From Paenisporosarcina sp049671445 (GTDB lineage Bacteria > Bacillota > Bacilli > Bacillales_A > Planococcaceae): DNA of 30,049 bases. The position numbers were made by a program, and so were the translations under genes. The stretch's first letter is position 1; the number at the start of each line of letters is the position of its first letter. Below the pieces are notes generated by a model that had not been told where the DNA came from, searched no databases, and was given only the letters and a program-made list of their open reading frames with translations. Location: the NCBI RefSeq assembly GCF_049671445.1, contig NZ_JBATUX010000049.1, positions 1-30,049 on the forward strand, in the 5' to 3' direction. Shown one piece after another: positions 1-8,529 of this stretch.

Positions 1-28
1 TCCAGTTTTCACGTTCTCTGCACCTCCA

Positions 29-637
29 TCATTTACCGTATGGTTGACGGAATCCTGCCCGTAATTTATCAACTGCATCAACAAGTCGTTTGTCCTTTGT
101 TTCTTGTCTCTTAGCTGATAACAACCACTCTAGATACTGTTTCTGATACCCAGATGGTAAATTCTCAAACGTGATGAGAACATCTTCTCTTTCAAATGTT
201 TCACGAATTTCTTCTGTTATTACATAGTCAGAAGTGACAGCAATACTATTGCCTGACGTTTTCCTCTTCACAGAACTTTGTGGTCTAAAACGAATGGCAG
301 ACCAATCAGCATCTAGCGCAATTGAAGCAATCCCAGCAAATCCTTTCGCTTTAATTGTCTCCCAACCGTAATCACGGTTTAGATCTTTGAAAAGCTTGGA
401 GGATTTTTTCGGGTAAGCAATCCAAATCATTGCGTCTTGTTTCAATGCTTTCAAAAATGTTTCTTCATGTGTCTGCAAATGATTAATCGATGTAGCAAAT
501 AAAAGCCCAAATGAATACAAGCCTTCAATAGGCTTTGTATCCATTTCGGCAGTTACATAATCTGTCGATGGTGATTCCATTACTAAGAATCTCTCGTTAG
601 GTGGTATTTTTAGTTTCTGTTTGTTCTCAAGAATCAT
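29..637 (-). CDS. YdeI/OmpD-associated (OmdA-like) family protein, two-domain
   Basis: This 202-residue soluble protein has two recognisable parts. Residues about 35-120 resemble the DUF3052-type fold, with IWIAYPKKSS, a following Asp-Leu-Asn-Arg-Asp stretch and WSAIRFR. The C-terminal 45 residues carry the YdeI/OmpD-associated signature (LPSGYQKQYLEWLLSAKR, then ETKDKR and a final KLRAG). Members of the YdeI/OmpD group are linked by name to bacteriocin or polymyxin tolerance, but their biochemistry is poorly defined, so I assign no reaction. The ATG at 637 follows a good AGGTGAGG ribosome binding site. The gene starts 21 bp after murF and is probably the last gene of the ddl-murF transcript. 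Its place directly after murF is uncommon. Family call fairly sure, function unknown. Confidence 0.72.
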   Translation of the reverse strand: MILENKQKLKIPPNERFLVMESPSTDYVTAEMDTKPIEGLYSFGLLFATSINHLQTHEETFLKALKQDAMIWIAYPKKSSKLFKDLNRDYGWETIKAKGFAGIASIALDADWSAIRFRPQSSVKRKTSGNSIAVTSDYVITEEIRETFEREDVLITFENLPSGYQKQYLEWLLSAKRQETKDKRLVDAVDKLRAGFRQPYGK

Positions 638-658
638 ACGAATTCCTCACCTTTTTTA

Positions 659-2029
659 TCAGTCAATTACGTTTTCAAGTGCCATACCACGAGAGCCTTT
701 TACTAAGATAATTGAATTTGAAGAAGTTTTTGATTTTAATATGTTGCGAATCGGCTCATAGTCATTTTCTGACCACACCACTTGTGTTTCCGCAAACAAT
801 GATTGTAACTTTTCATATAACCACTTCATTCGAGGTCCATATAAACAAACACCTTCAAACTCTTGCGGGGTGATATAGTCAGCCAACTCTTCATGATACC
901 TTTGTTCGTCGTCGCCTAGCTCAAGCATATCACCAAGGACTAACCATTTTTTTGGTCTAATCGTCGTTTCACGGATAAAGGTGATGGCTGCTTTCATCGA
1001 TGTTGGTGCCGCATTGTATGCATCGTTAATAAATAATGAACCGTTCTTTGCAGGGATGACCTCCATGCGCATATCTGTCAGTGACACTTTTTTTAACGAA
1101 TCTTTAATTTGTTCATTCGTTAGACCAGCTTTTTGGGCAATTAAAATGGCTACTAACGCATTTTTGACTTGATGCTTTCCTAAAACAGGAATCATAAAAC
1201 GATCGTCAATTAAGCCAGTAACATTAAATTCACTACCATTTTCCGTCGCTTCAATAGATTCGACAGAGAAGTCATTCGAACGATCGGATCCAAAAGAAAT
1301 CGTGTTTATGGAAGGTGATTTTTCTTCATTCAATCTTTGTATAAATGGACGTAAAAGTGGTTCATCTCCGTCGTAAAATAAACAGCCACTTGGTTGTAAG
1401 CCGGCTACAATTTCAAACTTAGCTTTAGCAATTCCTTCACGAGAACCTAAGTCTTGCATATGTGCTTCCCCAATATTCGTAATTGCTACAGAATGTGGTT
1501 TTGCTAAGTTAGATAAAAATTCAATTTCTCCGTAATTACTCATGCCCATTTCAAGCACAGCAAAATCTGTGTCTTCGTCTAGAGACAAAATCGTAATGGG
1601 TAAACCTAAGTTATTGTTGAAATTCCCAGCTGTTTTTTGCACACGGAAATACGGAGCAAGAACGCCAGCAACTAAATCTTTAGTTGAAGTCTTCCCGTTC
1701 GATCCAGTAATGCCGATAAATGTGGCTTGATGTTCCTCACGATAAGCACGCGCCATTTTTTGCAAAGCTTTTTCACTGTCTTCAACGAATAGTAGCGGAA
1801 CACCTTGAGGTGGATTCGGTTCATCTTGTTGCCAAAGAGCAGCAGAAGCTCCTTTTTCAAAAGCTTGTGCCACGTATTGATGTCCATTTACTTTTTCACC
1901 TTTAAAAGGAATAAATAAATCCCCATGTTGAATGGTTTTCGTATTGATAGAAACACCACTTACCACTACGTCTGGTGTTTCCACCCTAATTTCTAGCCAT
2001 TCAGCTATTGTTTGTAATGATTTCTTCAC
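659..2029 (-). CDS. murF: UDP-N-acetylmuramoyl-tripeptide--D-alanyl-D-alanine ligase MurF
   Basis: MurF is the cytoplasmic Mur ligase that adds D-Ala-D-Ala to the UDP-MurNAc-tripeptide using ATP, completing the pentapeptide. The 456-residue length is normal for the family. An N-terminal UDP-substrate domain (1-100, with VSINTKTIQHGDLFIPFKG) is followed by the ATP-binding loop GITGSNGKTSTK (107-118), the central domain (NNNLGLPIT, EMGMSNYGEIEFL, ITNIGEAH) and the C-terminal domain (NDAYNAAPTSMKAA, LGDMLELG, KGSRGMALE). The start is GTG at 2029; an in-frame TGA lies three codons upstream and no strong ribosome binding site is visible, so translation is probably coupled to ddl, whose stop lies 12 bp before. 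Substrate specificity for meso-DAP versus L-Lys cannot be read from the sequence by eye. Confidence 0.97.
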   Translation of the reverse strand: MKKSLQTIAEWLEIRVETPDVVVSGVSINTKTIQHGDLFIPFKGEKVNGHQYVAQAFEKGASAALWQQDEPNPPQGVPLLFVEDSEKALQKMARAYREEHQATFIGITGSNGKTSTKDLVAGVLAPYFRVQKTAGNFNNNLGLPITILSLDEDTDFAVLEMGMSNYGEIEFLSNLAKPHSVAITNIGEAHMQDLGSREGIAKAKFEIVAGLQPSGCLFYDGDEPLLRPFIQRLNEEKSPSINTISFGSDRSNDFSVESIEATENGSEFNVTGLIDDRFMIPVLGKHQVKNALVAILIAQKAGLTNEQIKDSLKKVSLTDMRMEVIPAKNGSLFINDAYNAAPTSMKAAITFIRETTIRPKKWLVLGDMLELGDDEQRYHEELADYITPQEFEGVCLYGPRMKWLYEKLQSLFAETQVVWSENDYEPIRNILKSKTSSNSIILVKGSRGMALENVID

Positions 2030-2041
2030 AAATATTCACAC

Positions 2042-3121
2042 TCAATCCATTGTATATTGTAGTTGTTGTTTTTCTGTATGACGTTCAATTGCTAGTTCGA
2101 TTAACTGGTCGATTAACTCCGAATAATTAACGCCTGTATGTTGCCATAGTAACGGGAACATGCTGAACGGAGTAAATCCAGGTAAAGTATTTACTTCATT
2201 AATCAGAACTTCATTTTTATCCGTTACAAAAAAGTCTGCACGCACAAGACCTGAACAATCTAGTACTTTAAATGCTTTAATCGCATTGTCTTGTAATGTC
2301 GCTTCCACTTCTGATGAAACTTCAGCAGGAATAATCATTGCAGTATTGCCGTCTTTATATTTTGCTTGGTAATCGTAAAAAGCTTTTAACGGTTTGATTT
2401 CGCCAGGTACTGAACATTTCGGCGTATCATTACCGAGAACACCCATTTCAATTTCACGAGCGTTTATACCTTGTTCAATCACAATTTTACGGTCATATTT
2501 TAATGCCAACTCTACTGCTTCAATCAATTCTTCTCGGTTCGACGCTTTACTAATGCCTACACTTGAACCCAAGTTTGCAGGTTTTACAAACAATGGCCAC
2601 TCAAGTTCTTTTTCAATCTTCCCAAGCCAGAAGCTTTGATCATTTTGCCATTCTCGACGAATAAAATGTACATACGGTACTTGTTTCAATCCAGCGATAG
2701 TGAAAAGTTGTTTCATGACCACTTTATCCATCCCAGCTGAAGAAGCTAATACACCATTGCCGATATATGGAAGATTTAATACTTCCAGTAATCCTTGAAC
2801 GGTCCCATCTTCACCGTTAGGTCCATGTAATAGAGGGAAAATAACATCTAACGATTTTTCATCACTTTGAGATGGCAAAAAGCTAGAAATGTTATTTGGG
2901 AGACTTTGATTTGCTGTATTTTCAAATTGCAATTGTTCAATTGTTTCGATAGGAGCTAATAGCTGTTTCCCTTTTCTCCATTCACCTTCTTGTGTAATGT
3001 AAATCGGAAACACTTCATATTCACTAAAATTTAATGCTTGAGTTACTGCACGAGCCGTTGATAGCGACACTTCATGCTCAGCAGATTTTCCACCATATAA
3101 TAAACCGATTCTTTTTTTCAT
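2042..3121 (-). CDS. ddl: D-alanine--D-alanine ligase Ddl
   Basis: Ddl joins two D-alanines with ATP in the cytoplasm, making the dipeptide that the next gene product, MurF, attaches. The 359-residue ATP-grasp protein shows EHEVSLSTARAV (15-26), HGPNGEDGTVQG (99-110), the ATP-binding GSSVGISK (185-192), an omega loop with FYDYQAKYKDG and the C-terminal metal-binding stretch NEVNTLPGFT. The Tyr-containing FYDYQAKY loop is typical of D-Ala-D-Ala ligases; the D-Ala-D-Lac ligases of intrinsically vancomycin-resistant species differ there. The ATG at 3121 follows a GGAGG site. This is the first gene of the ddl-murF-YdeI operon. Confidence 0.97.
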   Translation of the reverse strand: MKKRIGLLYGGKSAEHEVSLSTARAVTQALNFSEYEVFPIYITQEGEWRKGKQLLAPIETIEQLQFENTANQSLPNNISSFLPSQSDEKSLDVIFPLLHGPNGEDGTVQGLLEVLNLPYIGNGVLASSAGMDKVVMKQLFTIAGLKQVPYVHFIRREWQNDQSFWLGKIEKELEWPLFVKPANLGSSVGISKASNREELIEAVELALKYDRKIVIEQGINAREIEMGVLGNDTPKCSVPGEIKPLKAFYDYQAKYKDGNTAMIIPAEVSSEVEATLQDNAIKAFKVLDCSGLVRADFFVTDKNEVLINEVNTLPGFTPFSMFPLLWQHTGVNYSELIDQLIELAIERHTEKQQLQYTMD

Positions 3122-3144
3122 TCTTATACCTCCACGTATTGGAT

Positions 3145-3160
3145 CCTTTTATTTTAACAT
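3145..3160 (-). promoter_or_regulatory. Candidate extended -10 promoter for the ddl operon
   Basis: On the minus strand, TGTTAAAAT (TAAAAT at 3151-3156) is an extended -10 element about 30 bp before the ddl start. No good -35 box lies 16-18 bp upstream, so the call is tentative. Confidence 0.3.
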
Positions 3161-3266
3161 GAACTTTATTTACCCATAAACACATAGTAAAAAAACACGA
3201 CTTTGGAATTTAGCTATTATTAGTTTTTCTTATACTATCCAAAAAGCTTATCATTGTTGACACGAT

Positions 3267-3304
3267 AAAAAAACAATCCCTTGCACTCATCTTTGCAAGG
3301 GATT
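3267..3304 (-). terminator. Intrinsic terminator after the 251-residue protein gene
   Basis: A perfect 11-bp stem AATCCCTTGCA / TGCAAGGGATT (3275-3285 with 3294-3304) and an 8-base loop are followed on the minus strand by a seven-T run (3267-3273). It starts 5 bp after the stop codon at 3309 and separates that gene from the ddl operon. Confidence 0.92.
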
Positions 3305-3308
3305 GCCA

Positions 3309-4064
3309 TTAAAACCGAATCGTTTCATCCGGACTTTGTTTCATTAACGCAGTTAATTCGTCCCATATTTCATCTGGGTAGACGGATTCTGGTAATAAAC
3401 GGATTTCTAAGTCATACGAAACTTTTGATTTTTCTTGTTTGTATAAGGAAAGAAGAACTCCTTCTTTTAATAAAGGTTTATGTGAAACAAACTGCTCCAT
3501 TGTAAGTTCAGGGTAGCCTACTTTTTGTTTTCTACGCCAAAATGATGCCCCTTTTTCTTTATTCAGAACCACTTGATTTAGTATATTCACAACTAAATGG
3601 AGTGAATCATTTAGTTCACGGAAATAAATTTTCGTCATACTTTCTTCTTCATTAGATAGGTACACAAAACGATTTTGAAGTTGATAATAAAACGGTGAGC
3701 GAATTGGCTCTTTTTTATGTCCGATATATAATAGTTCAGCTTGTTCTTGAGACGTTAACATATTAAGTTTACGTTCATCTTTAAAATCAATCCATCTCAA
3801 GTCTGTGGGATTATCCATAAATTCTTTTGTGAAAGTTAATACTTCTTCATCAGGAACGAATTCTAACTGAGTATGTATGTTAAAAGAACTGTCTTCGTAC
3901 TCATGCTTGAGTAACAATAAATTCTGCAATGGCCCAAGACTTTTAACAAATTGTTGCATAGTTAAACCACTGAACATAACGAACTGATCAGCTTCGTTCA
4001 TATGTATATAAATATGGTGAAGAAAATCTTCTATATCACGTGCCTTTTTCACCATGATCATCAC
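3309..4064 (-). CDS. Conserved-looking hypothetical protein, 251 residues
   Basis: I do not recognise this family. The product has no signal peptide or membrane segment, so it should be cytosolic. It is rich in charged and aromatic residues and appears to be mixed alpha/beta; I see no catalytic motif. The start is ambiguous: GTG at 4064, ATG at 4061 and ATG at 4055 are all in frame within ten bases. AGAGG (4071-4075) suits the ATG at 4061, and GGAG (4064-4067) suits the ATG at 4055. The gene stands alone between its own terminator and the divergent rodA promoter region. Confidence 0.75.
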   Translation of the reverse strand: MMIMVKKARDIEDFLHHIYIHMNEADQFVMFSGLTMQQFVKSLGPLQNLLLLKHEYEDSSFNIHTQLEFVPDEEVLTFTKEFMDNPTDLRWIDFKDERKLNMLTSQEQAELLYIGHKKEPIRSPFYYQLQNRFVYLSNEEESMTKIYFRELNDSLHLVVNILNQVVLNKEKGASFWRRKQKVGYPELTMEQFVSHKPLLKEGVLLSLYKQEKSKVSYDLEIRLLPESVYPDEIWDELTALMKQSPDETIRF

Positions 4065-4163
4065 TCCATTCCTCTATTCATTATAAGCCCATTTTGTGAA
4101 GAATGAAACATTTAGCACGCTCATCTTCAGTACTTACTTCACAAGCATTTATAAGTCATTTAC

Positions 4164-4185
4164 GTTATAATTAATAGGTTATAAC
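4164..4185 (+). promoter_or_regulatory. Inverted repeat and -10-like element upstream of rodA
   Basis: GTTATAA (4164-4170) and TTATAAC (4179-4185) form a perfect 7-bp inverted repeat with an 8-bp spacer, 27 bp before the rodA start. Each arm also contains a TATAAT- or TATAAC-like -10 element, so the repeat could be an operator over the promoter or simply AT-rich promoter sequence. No convincing -35 box is visible. Confidence 0.35.
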
Positions 4186-4212
4186 TTCAAAATAGAAATT
4201 TAGGTGACAATT

Positions 4213-5400
4213 ATGGAAAATAACAAAGGTTTTGCGGACCGATTTGACTGGACGCTTGCTTTTATTGTATTACTTCTTTTCATTGTCAGTTTGTTTGCGA
4301 TTTCATCTGCACAGACTTCTGGACAATATCCAATCAACTTTATCCCCCGTCAAGCATTCTGGTACATAGTAGGAGCTGCAATTATTGGTTTTACTATGTT
4401 TTTCGAGCCAGAACAATATAAAAAAATGGCCTGGATTCTTTATGGATTTGGCATATTTGTGTTAATTGCACTCGTTATAGCTCCGGGTGGCGACGGACAA
4501 ATCGCAGAAATGCGTGGAGGAGCAAAGAGTTGGTTTCATTTACCTGGTATTGGGAGCATTCAACCTTCTGAGTTCATGAAAACGTTCTTTATTTTAACGA
4601 TGGCACGCATGATTAGTAAACATCATGAGGATTATGTGTTAAAAACGTTAAAAACCGATTTATTTCTACTCGGAAAAATTATTGCAACCGCATTAGTTCC
4701 TTTACTATTTATCATGCAACAACCCGATTTAGGAACATCACTTGTCTTTCTTGCTATCACCGCTGCGATGATTATTGTTGGTGGTGTTACTTGGAAGTTG
4801 ATATTACCAATCTTTGCAGGGACTGCAGTAGTCGGTGGATCCTTACTTTGGATGGCAGTCTTTATGCAAGATTTCTTATCGGATAAATTCGGCTTTAAAC
4901 CTTATCAATTTGCTCGTATATATTCATGGATAGACCCTAAATCGTATGCTTCAGCTGAAGGCTATAATCTACTTAATGCCATGTCAGCCATTGGCTCAGG
5001 GGAGATTACTGGTAAGGGCTATCAAGGACGTGAAGTATACGTTCCTGAAAATCATACCGATTTTATTTTCACTGTTATTGGAGAAGAATATGGCTTTATC
5101 GGAGCAAGTATTGTCGTTAGTTTATTTTTCTTATTAATCTACCATTTAACCAAAATCACACTTCAGCTAAAAGATCCTTTTAGTACATATGTCTGTGCTG
5201 GAATCATTGCCATGATTACATTCCATGTATTCCAAAATATCGGTATGACTATACAGTTATTACCGATTACGGGTATCCCGCTTCCTTTTATTAGTTATGG
5301 GGGTAGTTCGTTAATGGGGAATATGCTTGCACTCGGATTAGTCTTCAGTATGAAGTTCCATCACCGTACGTATATGTTTGGTTCTTCAGAGGATGAATAA
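4213..5400 (+). CDS. rodA: Rod-shape determining SEDS glycosyltransferase RodA (FtsW/RodA/SpoVE family)
   Basis: SEDS proteins polymerise lipid II into glycan strands at the membrane; RodA works in the elongation complex with a class B PBP and MreBCD. The 395-residue protein has about ten membrane spans. Family signatures are GAKSWFHLPGIGSIQPSEFMK, MQQPDLGTSLVF, the AIGSGEITGKGYQG loop, ENHTDFIFTVIGEEYGFIG and the C-terminal PITGIPLPFISYGGSS. The overall pattern fits RodA better than FtsW or SpoVE as I remember B. subtilis RodA, but the paralogues are close. I start at ATG 4213 because AGGTGA (4202-4207) is its ribosome binding site; the in-frame GTG at 4204 lies inside that site. The gene is monocistronic, with a strong terminator after it. 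Confidence 0.9.
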   Translation: MENNKGFADRFDWTLAFIVLLLFIVSLFAISSAQTSGQYPINFIPRQAFWYIVGAAIIGFTMFFEPEQYKKMAWILYGFGIFVLIALVIAPGGDGQIAEMRGGAKSWFHLPGIGSIQPSEFMKTFFILTMARMISKHHEDYVLKTLKTDLFLLGKIIATALVPLLFIMQQPDLGTSLVFLAITAAMIIVGGVTWKLILPIFAGTAVVGGSLLWMAVFMQDFLSDKFGFKPYQFARIYSWIDPKSYASAEGYNLLNAMSAIGSGEITGKGYQGREVYVPENHTDFIFTVIGEEYGFIGASIVVSLFFLLIYHLTKITLQLKDPFSTYVCAGIIAMITFHVFQNIGMTIQLLPITGIPLPFISYGGSSLMGNMLALGLVFSMKFHHRTYMFGSSEDE

Positions 5401-5467
5401 TGACATATTTAGGTTTTCATTGCGCTTTGGACGTATCTCCTGCTGCACTATAAAATCTAGATTATAA

Positions 5468-5511
5468 AGAGTCGGGCTTGTGACTTCGTCACTCGCCCGA
5501 CTCTCTTTTTT
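5468..5511 (+). terminator. Intrinsic terminator after rodA
   Basis: AGAGTCGGGC (5468-5477) pairs with GCCCGACTCT (5495-5504), with an inner GTGAC/GTCAC stem, and is followed by CTTTTTT. It lies about 70 bp after the rodA stop codon. Confidence 0.92.
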
Positions 5512-5743
5512 CAGATAAGTTTGCTGCGAGGATACTTCCTTCGCTCCCTTACAACCTGTTTGCTCACATTTTTATTATTTAGGTTTACTAGTGAAACGCT
5601 GACTACTTTAAATAGATATTCGGCCGAAGACGGTATTTCGGCCTCTTTCAGCTTATTTTATTTTTGAGTAAACACATTTTTATAAAAAAATAGCTAAATC
5701 CAACTTAAAGACGTTTTAATATAGGGCTATGTTAAATGTTGCT
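5512..5743. other. Gene-free sequence with one hairpin
   Basis: No plausible gene is visible on either strand. The only structure is GGCCGAA (5622-5628) pairing with TTCGGCC (5637-5643), followed by a T-rich tract on the plus strand. This could be a weak terminator, but no gene reads into it except by leakage from rodA. Confidence 0.4.
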
Positions 5744-5862
5744 GTTGATATTCCGCAAAACAGTTACGCTTTCCGCGGGCTTGCGCCGAACTAACTCGGA
5801 CTTACCGTCCGAGTGGATTTCTGCACTTCGCTTTCCCGATGGAGTCTTCACTGTTTTGCTAC
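5744..5862 (-). repeat. GC-rich palindromic intergenic element, copy A1
   Basis: This stretch of about 119 bp starts with GTTGATATTCCGC and ACGCTTTCCGCGGGC, the same order of words as the 20976-21095 copy (GTTGATTTCC, then ACGCGTTTCGCGGGC). It contains a perfect 8-bp hairpin ACTCGGAC / GTCCGAGT (5794-5801 with 5807-5814). The right end is diverged, so the boundary is approximate. No coding potential is seen. Confidence 0.6.
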
Positions 5863-5903
5863 ATATCACTAAATCGAAAGCTACCTCATATACATGTTCA
5901 CTA

Positions 5904-6063
5904 GAATGATTGTATTAGAAGGCGGCGGGAAAACATGTGCTCCTGCGGTTACTCGTCACAAAATTCAGAGCTAATAAATTTGATGCTTTCATGACCAACA
6001 TCCTGTTGGCCCGAGGAGGCTAATGGGCAGCCCGCGGAAAGCGTTCACCTGTTTCTGTTTCTG
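5904..6063 (+). repeat. GC-rich palindromic intergenic element, copy A2
   Basis: This copy is in the opposite orientation to A1. It shares GGCGGCGGGAAAACATGTG and CTCCTGCGGTTACTCGTC with the element at 6289 (15 to 20-base blocks with few changes) and ends in CGAGGAGGCTAATGGGCAG and CCCGCGGAAAGCGT. Its AGCCCGCGGAAAGCGT (6029-6044) is the exact reverse complement of 5766-5781 in A1, so the A1-A2 pair could form one large stem. Confidence 0.6.
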
Positions 6064-6288
6064 GTAAAAAAAGATGGTTTTCTTTCTTCTTTTCATGTTA
6101 AAGAGTTAATTCGACAGTCATTTCCCAGGAAATATTAACATATTCGACATGAATTTTTGTTTATAAGAAAAGGGGGTGTCTAATAAATCACTAATATAAA
6201 GTAATTAGAGAAAATAATTCTTATTTCTATAACTACATTTGAACATTGAACCATTTATAATTGACTGTTTTGCACAAGATGAACTTAA

Positions 6289-6547
6289 GGTTGATTGGAG
6301 TGGAAGACGGCGAGAAAACATATGCTCCTGCTGTTACTCGTCGCAAAGATATTGGACGAATTGCAGTTCGTCCAATATCTTTCCAGCGGGAATAGCATGA
6401 GCGGAAGACCCCGCAGACAACAAGTTGTGGTTGCACAACTTGTTTGCGACGAAGCTAAAGTAGCGATGCAGGAGCAGATGTTTTTTGCTCGTCGAGGAGG
6501 CTGAGGCCATGCCCGCGGAAAGCGTCCGTCTGAAATGGAAATCAACC
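6289..6547 (+). repeat. MITE-like palindromic element, copy B (259 bp)
   Basis: The ends are inverted: GGTTGATT at 6289-6296 and AATCAACC at 6540-6547, with further matches inward (AGACGG on both sides). Inside are nested stems: 6318-6331 with 6468-6481 (13 of 14 bp), TCGTCGCAAA with TTTGCGACGA (6338-6347 with 6443-6452), a perfect 16-bp hairpin (6345-6360 with 6367-6382) and an 11-bp hairpin (6419-6429 with 6434-6444). I see no clear target-site duplication and no transposase. Short open frames across it are products of the palindromes, not genes. Confidence 0.72.
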
Positions 6548-6557
6548 CTCACTAAAT

Positions 6558-6609
6558 AAAAAAAGGGAACCGCCCTTAGTCATATATTATGACTTTTGGA
6601 ACAGCTCCC
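6558..6609 (-). terminator. Intrinsic terminator after the ABC-F gene
   Basis: On the minus strand, GGGAGCTGTTC (6599-6609) pairs, with some G-U pairs, to GGGCGGTTCCC (6565-6575), enclosing a second AGTCATA/TATGACT hairpin. Seven Ts follow (6558-6564). It lies 9 bp after the stop codon. Confidence 0.88.
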
Positions 6610-6617
6610 TCTACCTA

Positions 6618-8489
6618 TTATGAACTTTCTAGCCATTGTTCGAGCAATCCTTCAAGTTTAATCTCTAATTGTGACTTCTCAAAAAGTAACTGTTCATACA
6701 CTTCCCAATCCTCTTGGTTCTCTATTCTGTTGGTTATTTCTGAAATTGCAGTCTCAAGTTCTGCCATTTCTTCTTCGATTGGTTTAGATAGTATCTCTTT
6801 CACGCGAGTTGGTTTGACTTCTTCTACAAGATCAACGATTTTAATATCTTCAACTTGATGTCGAACTTGTAATTCATCCCACTTGCCTCGAGCCCATTCA
6901 TACGGACCTTCAAATGTAGTCAATTCTCCTTGGTCGAGCCAAGCTGTTCGAGGGAATAATTTATTTAAAAAGTAACGATCATGGGATACTGCTAAAATTG
7001 TCCCTTGGAAATCTTCCAACGCTTCTTCCAAGACTTCTCGTGAATCAATGTCTAAATGGTTGGTTGGTTCGTCCAGCATTAACAAATTTACATCTTGATA
7101 CATAAGTTGTGCTAACCTTAAACGCATGCGTTCGCCACCACTTAAATCGCTTACACGTTTAAAAACATCCGGACCATAAAACATAAATCTTGCTAATACA
7201 TGCCGCGCTTCTCCTTCAAACATGGATACTTCTTCACGAAAAGCATCGATTAATCGAGCTTTTGGATTCGCTATTTCAAAATGCTGTGATAAAAAACCGA
7301 CCCTAACATTACTGCCTAATCTTGCTATACCATTATCCACGGATATTTCGCCTCGCAACAATTTCAATATCGTCGACTTTCCGGTCCCATTGCGTCCGAC
7401 GACGGCCACTCGGTCTTTCCAATAGACATTAAAATCAGCATTTTGAAGTAATACATTGTCACCAAAGGACTTAGAGACATTTTCCATAACGACGACTTCT
7501 TTTCCGCTTCGTGGTGCAGCGTCAAACACTAACGTCATTTTTCTCGGATCTACGAGAGGCTTTCTCACTTTTTCCATACGTTCTAAAGCACGTTCCATAT
7601 TACGAGCACGTCTATGCAAGGCTGCATTTGGTGGTACCGCTTCATTTGCCCAAAGCCTTAATCTTTTAATGGCTTCTTTCATTTTCTTGATTTTTTTCTG
7701 CTGTTCTTCAAATTCTTGGAATTCCCTCATAAGGCGTTCTTCTTTTTGGATAGCAAAAGATGAGTAATTTCCATGATAAAGAGTTAACTCACCTTCTTCA
7801 AGGTCCGCTACTTTTGTAACGACTTGATCTAAGAAGTAACGATCATGCGAAATAATGACAACTGTTCCGTCATAATCGACCAAATATTGTTCAAGCCATT
7901 CAACTGCAAACAAGTCCAAATGGTTTGTGGGTTCGTCAAGTAACAATAAGTGTGGTTTTGTTAACAACAACTTCCCGAGCATGATTTTCGTTTGTTCGCC
8001 TCCACTCAAACTGGTAAACGAACGGTCAACAAATGATGTTAACTGTAACCCTTGCACTACTTTATCGAGTTCCGAGTCCATTGAATAGCCATCCCGAAGT
8101 GTGAACTCTTCTTGAATATCCCCATATTGTTTCAATAATTTTCCCAACTCATCCGGTGTAGCTTTTGCCATGCTCTCTTCTAGCACCGTCATTTTTTTCT
8201 GTATCGCAACTAATTCTTCAAAAGCCATTAACAAAACATCATGGCCTGTTACTGATTCTGAATAAGAAGGTATTTGAGCTAAATAACCAATTTTCGTCCC
8301 TTTTTTAAAATGAATACTGCCTACATCAGGTGTTTCAATTCCAGCAAGCAATGTAAATAATGTTGTTTTTCCTGAGCCGTTTCGACCAACAACTCCTAAT
8401 TTATCGCCCGTTTTTATGGCTAATGAAAGTTCTTCAAATATCATATTACCACCGAGCATTTTGCTAATTTCTTGTATTGTACATATCAT
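6618..8489 (-). CDS. ABC-F family ATP-binding cassette protein (ribosome-associated)
   Basis: ABC-F proteins are soluble tandem ATPases that act at the ribosomal E site, either protecting it from antibiotics or resolving stalled translation. This 623-residue protein has two ATPase domains: Walker A GRNGSGKT (35-42) and GRNGTGKS (365-372), LSGGE signatures (161-165, 449-453) and LDEPTNHLD in both (184-192, 472-480). The inter-domain linker (about 250-320) is long, basic and coiled-coil-like (KKIKKMKEAIKRLRLWANE, then RRARNMERALERMEK). There are no membrane spans. A C-terminal extension (about 560-623) is also charged and helical. It does not look like B. subtilis YdiF or YfmR in the linker as I remember them. 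The attenuator-like leader upstream suggests drug- or stall-induced expression, favouring a resistance or rescue role. Confidence 0.92.
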   Translation of the reverse strand: MICTIQEISKMLGGNMIFEELSLAIKTGDKLGVVGRNGSGKTTLFTLLAGIETPDVGSIHFKKGTKIGYLAQIPSYSESVTGHDVLLMAFEELVAIQKKMTVLEESMAKATPDELGKLLKQYGDIQEEFTLRDGYSMDSELDKVVQGLQLTSFVDRSFTSLSGGEQTKIMLGKLLLTKPHLLLLDEPTNHLDLFAVEWLEQYLVDYDGTVVIISHDRYFLDQVVTKVADLEEGELTLYHGNYSSFAIQKEERLMREFQEFEEQQKKIKKMKEAIKRLRLWANEAVPPNAALHRRARNMERALERMEKVRKPLVDPRKMTLVFDAAPRSGKEVVVMENVSKSFGDNVLLQNADFNVYWKDRVAVVGRNGTGKSTILKLLRGEISVDNGIARLGSNVRVGFLSQHFEIANPKARLIDAFREEVSMFEGEARHVLARFMFYGPDVFKRVSDLSGGERMRLRLAQLMYQDVNLLMLDEPTNHLDIDSREVLEEALEDFQGTILAVSHDRYFLNKLFPRTAWLDQGELTTFEGPYEWARGKWDELQVRHQVEDIKIVDLVEEVKPTRVKEILSKPIEEEMAELETAISEITNRIENQEDWEVYEQLLFEKSQLEIKLEGLLEQWLESS

Positions 8490-8529
8490 TTTTTTCGCTT
8501 CCTTTCATATTGAACACAGCTGGAAGCAC

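Noticed and set aside
6233..6552. Several overlapping open frames on both strands
   Set aside because: They lie inside the palindromic element; both strands are open because the sequence is self-complementary. No ribosome binding sites or family resemblance.
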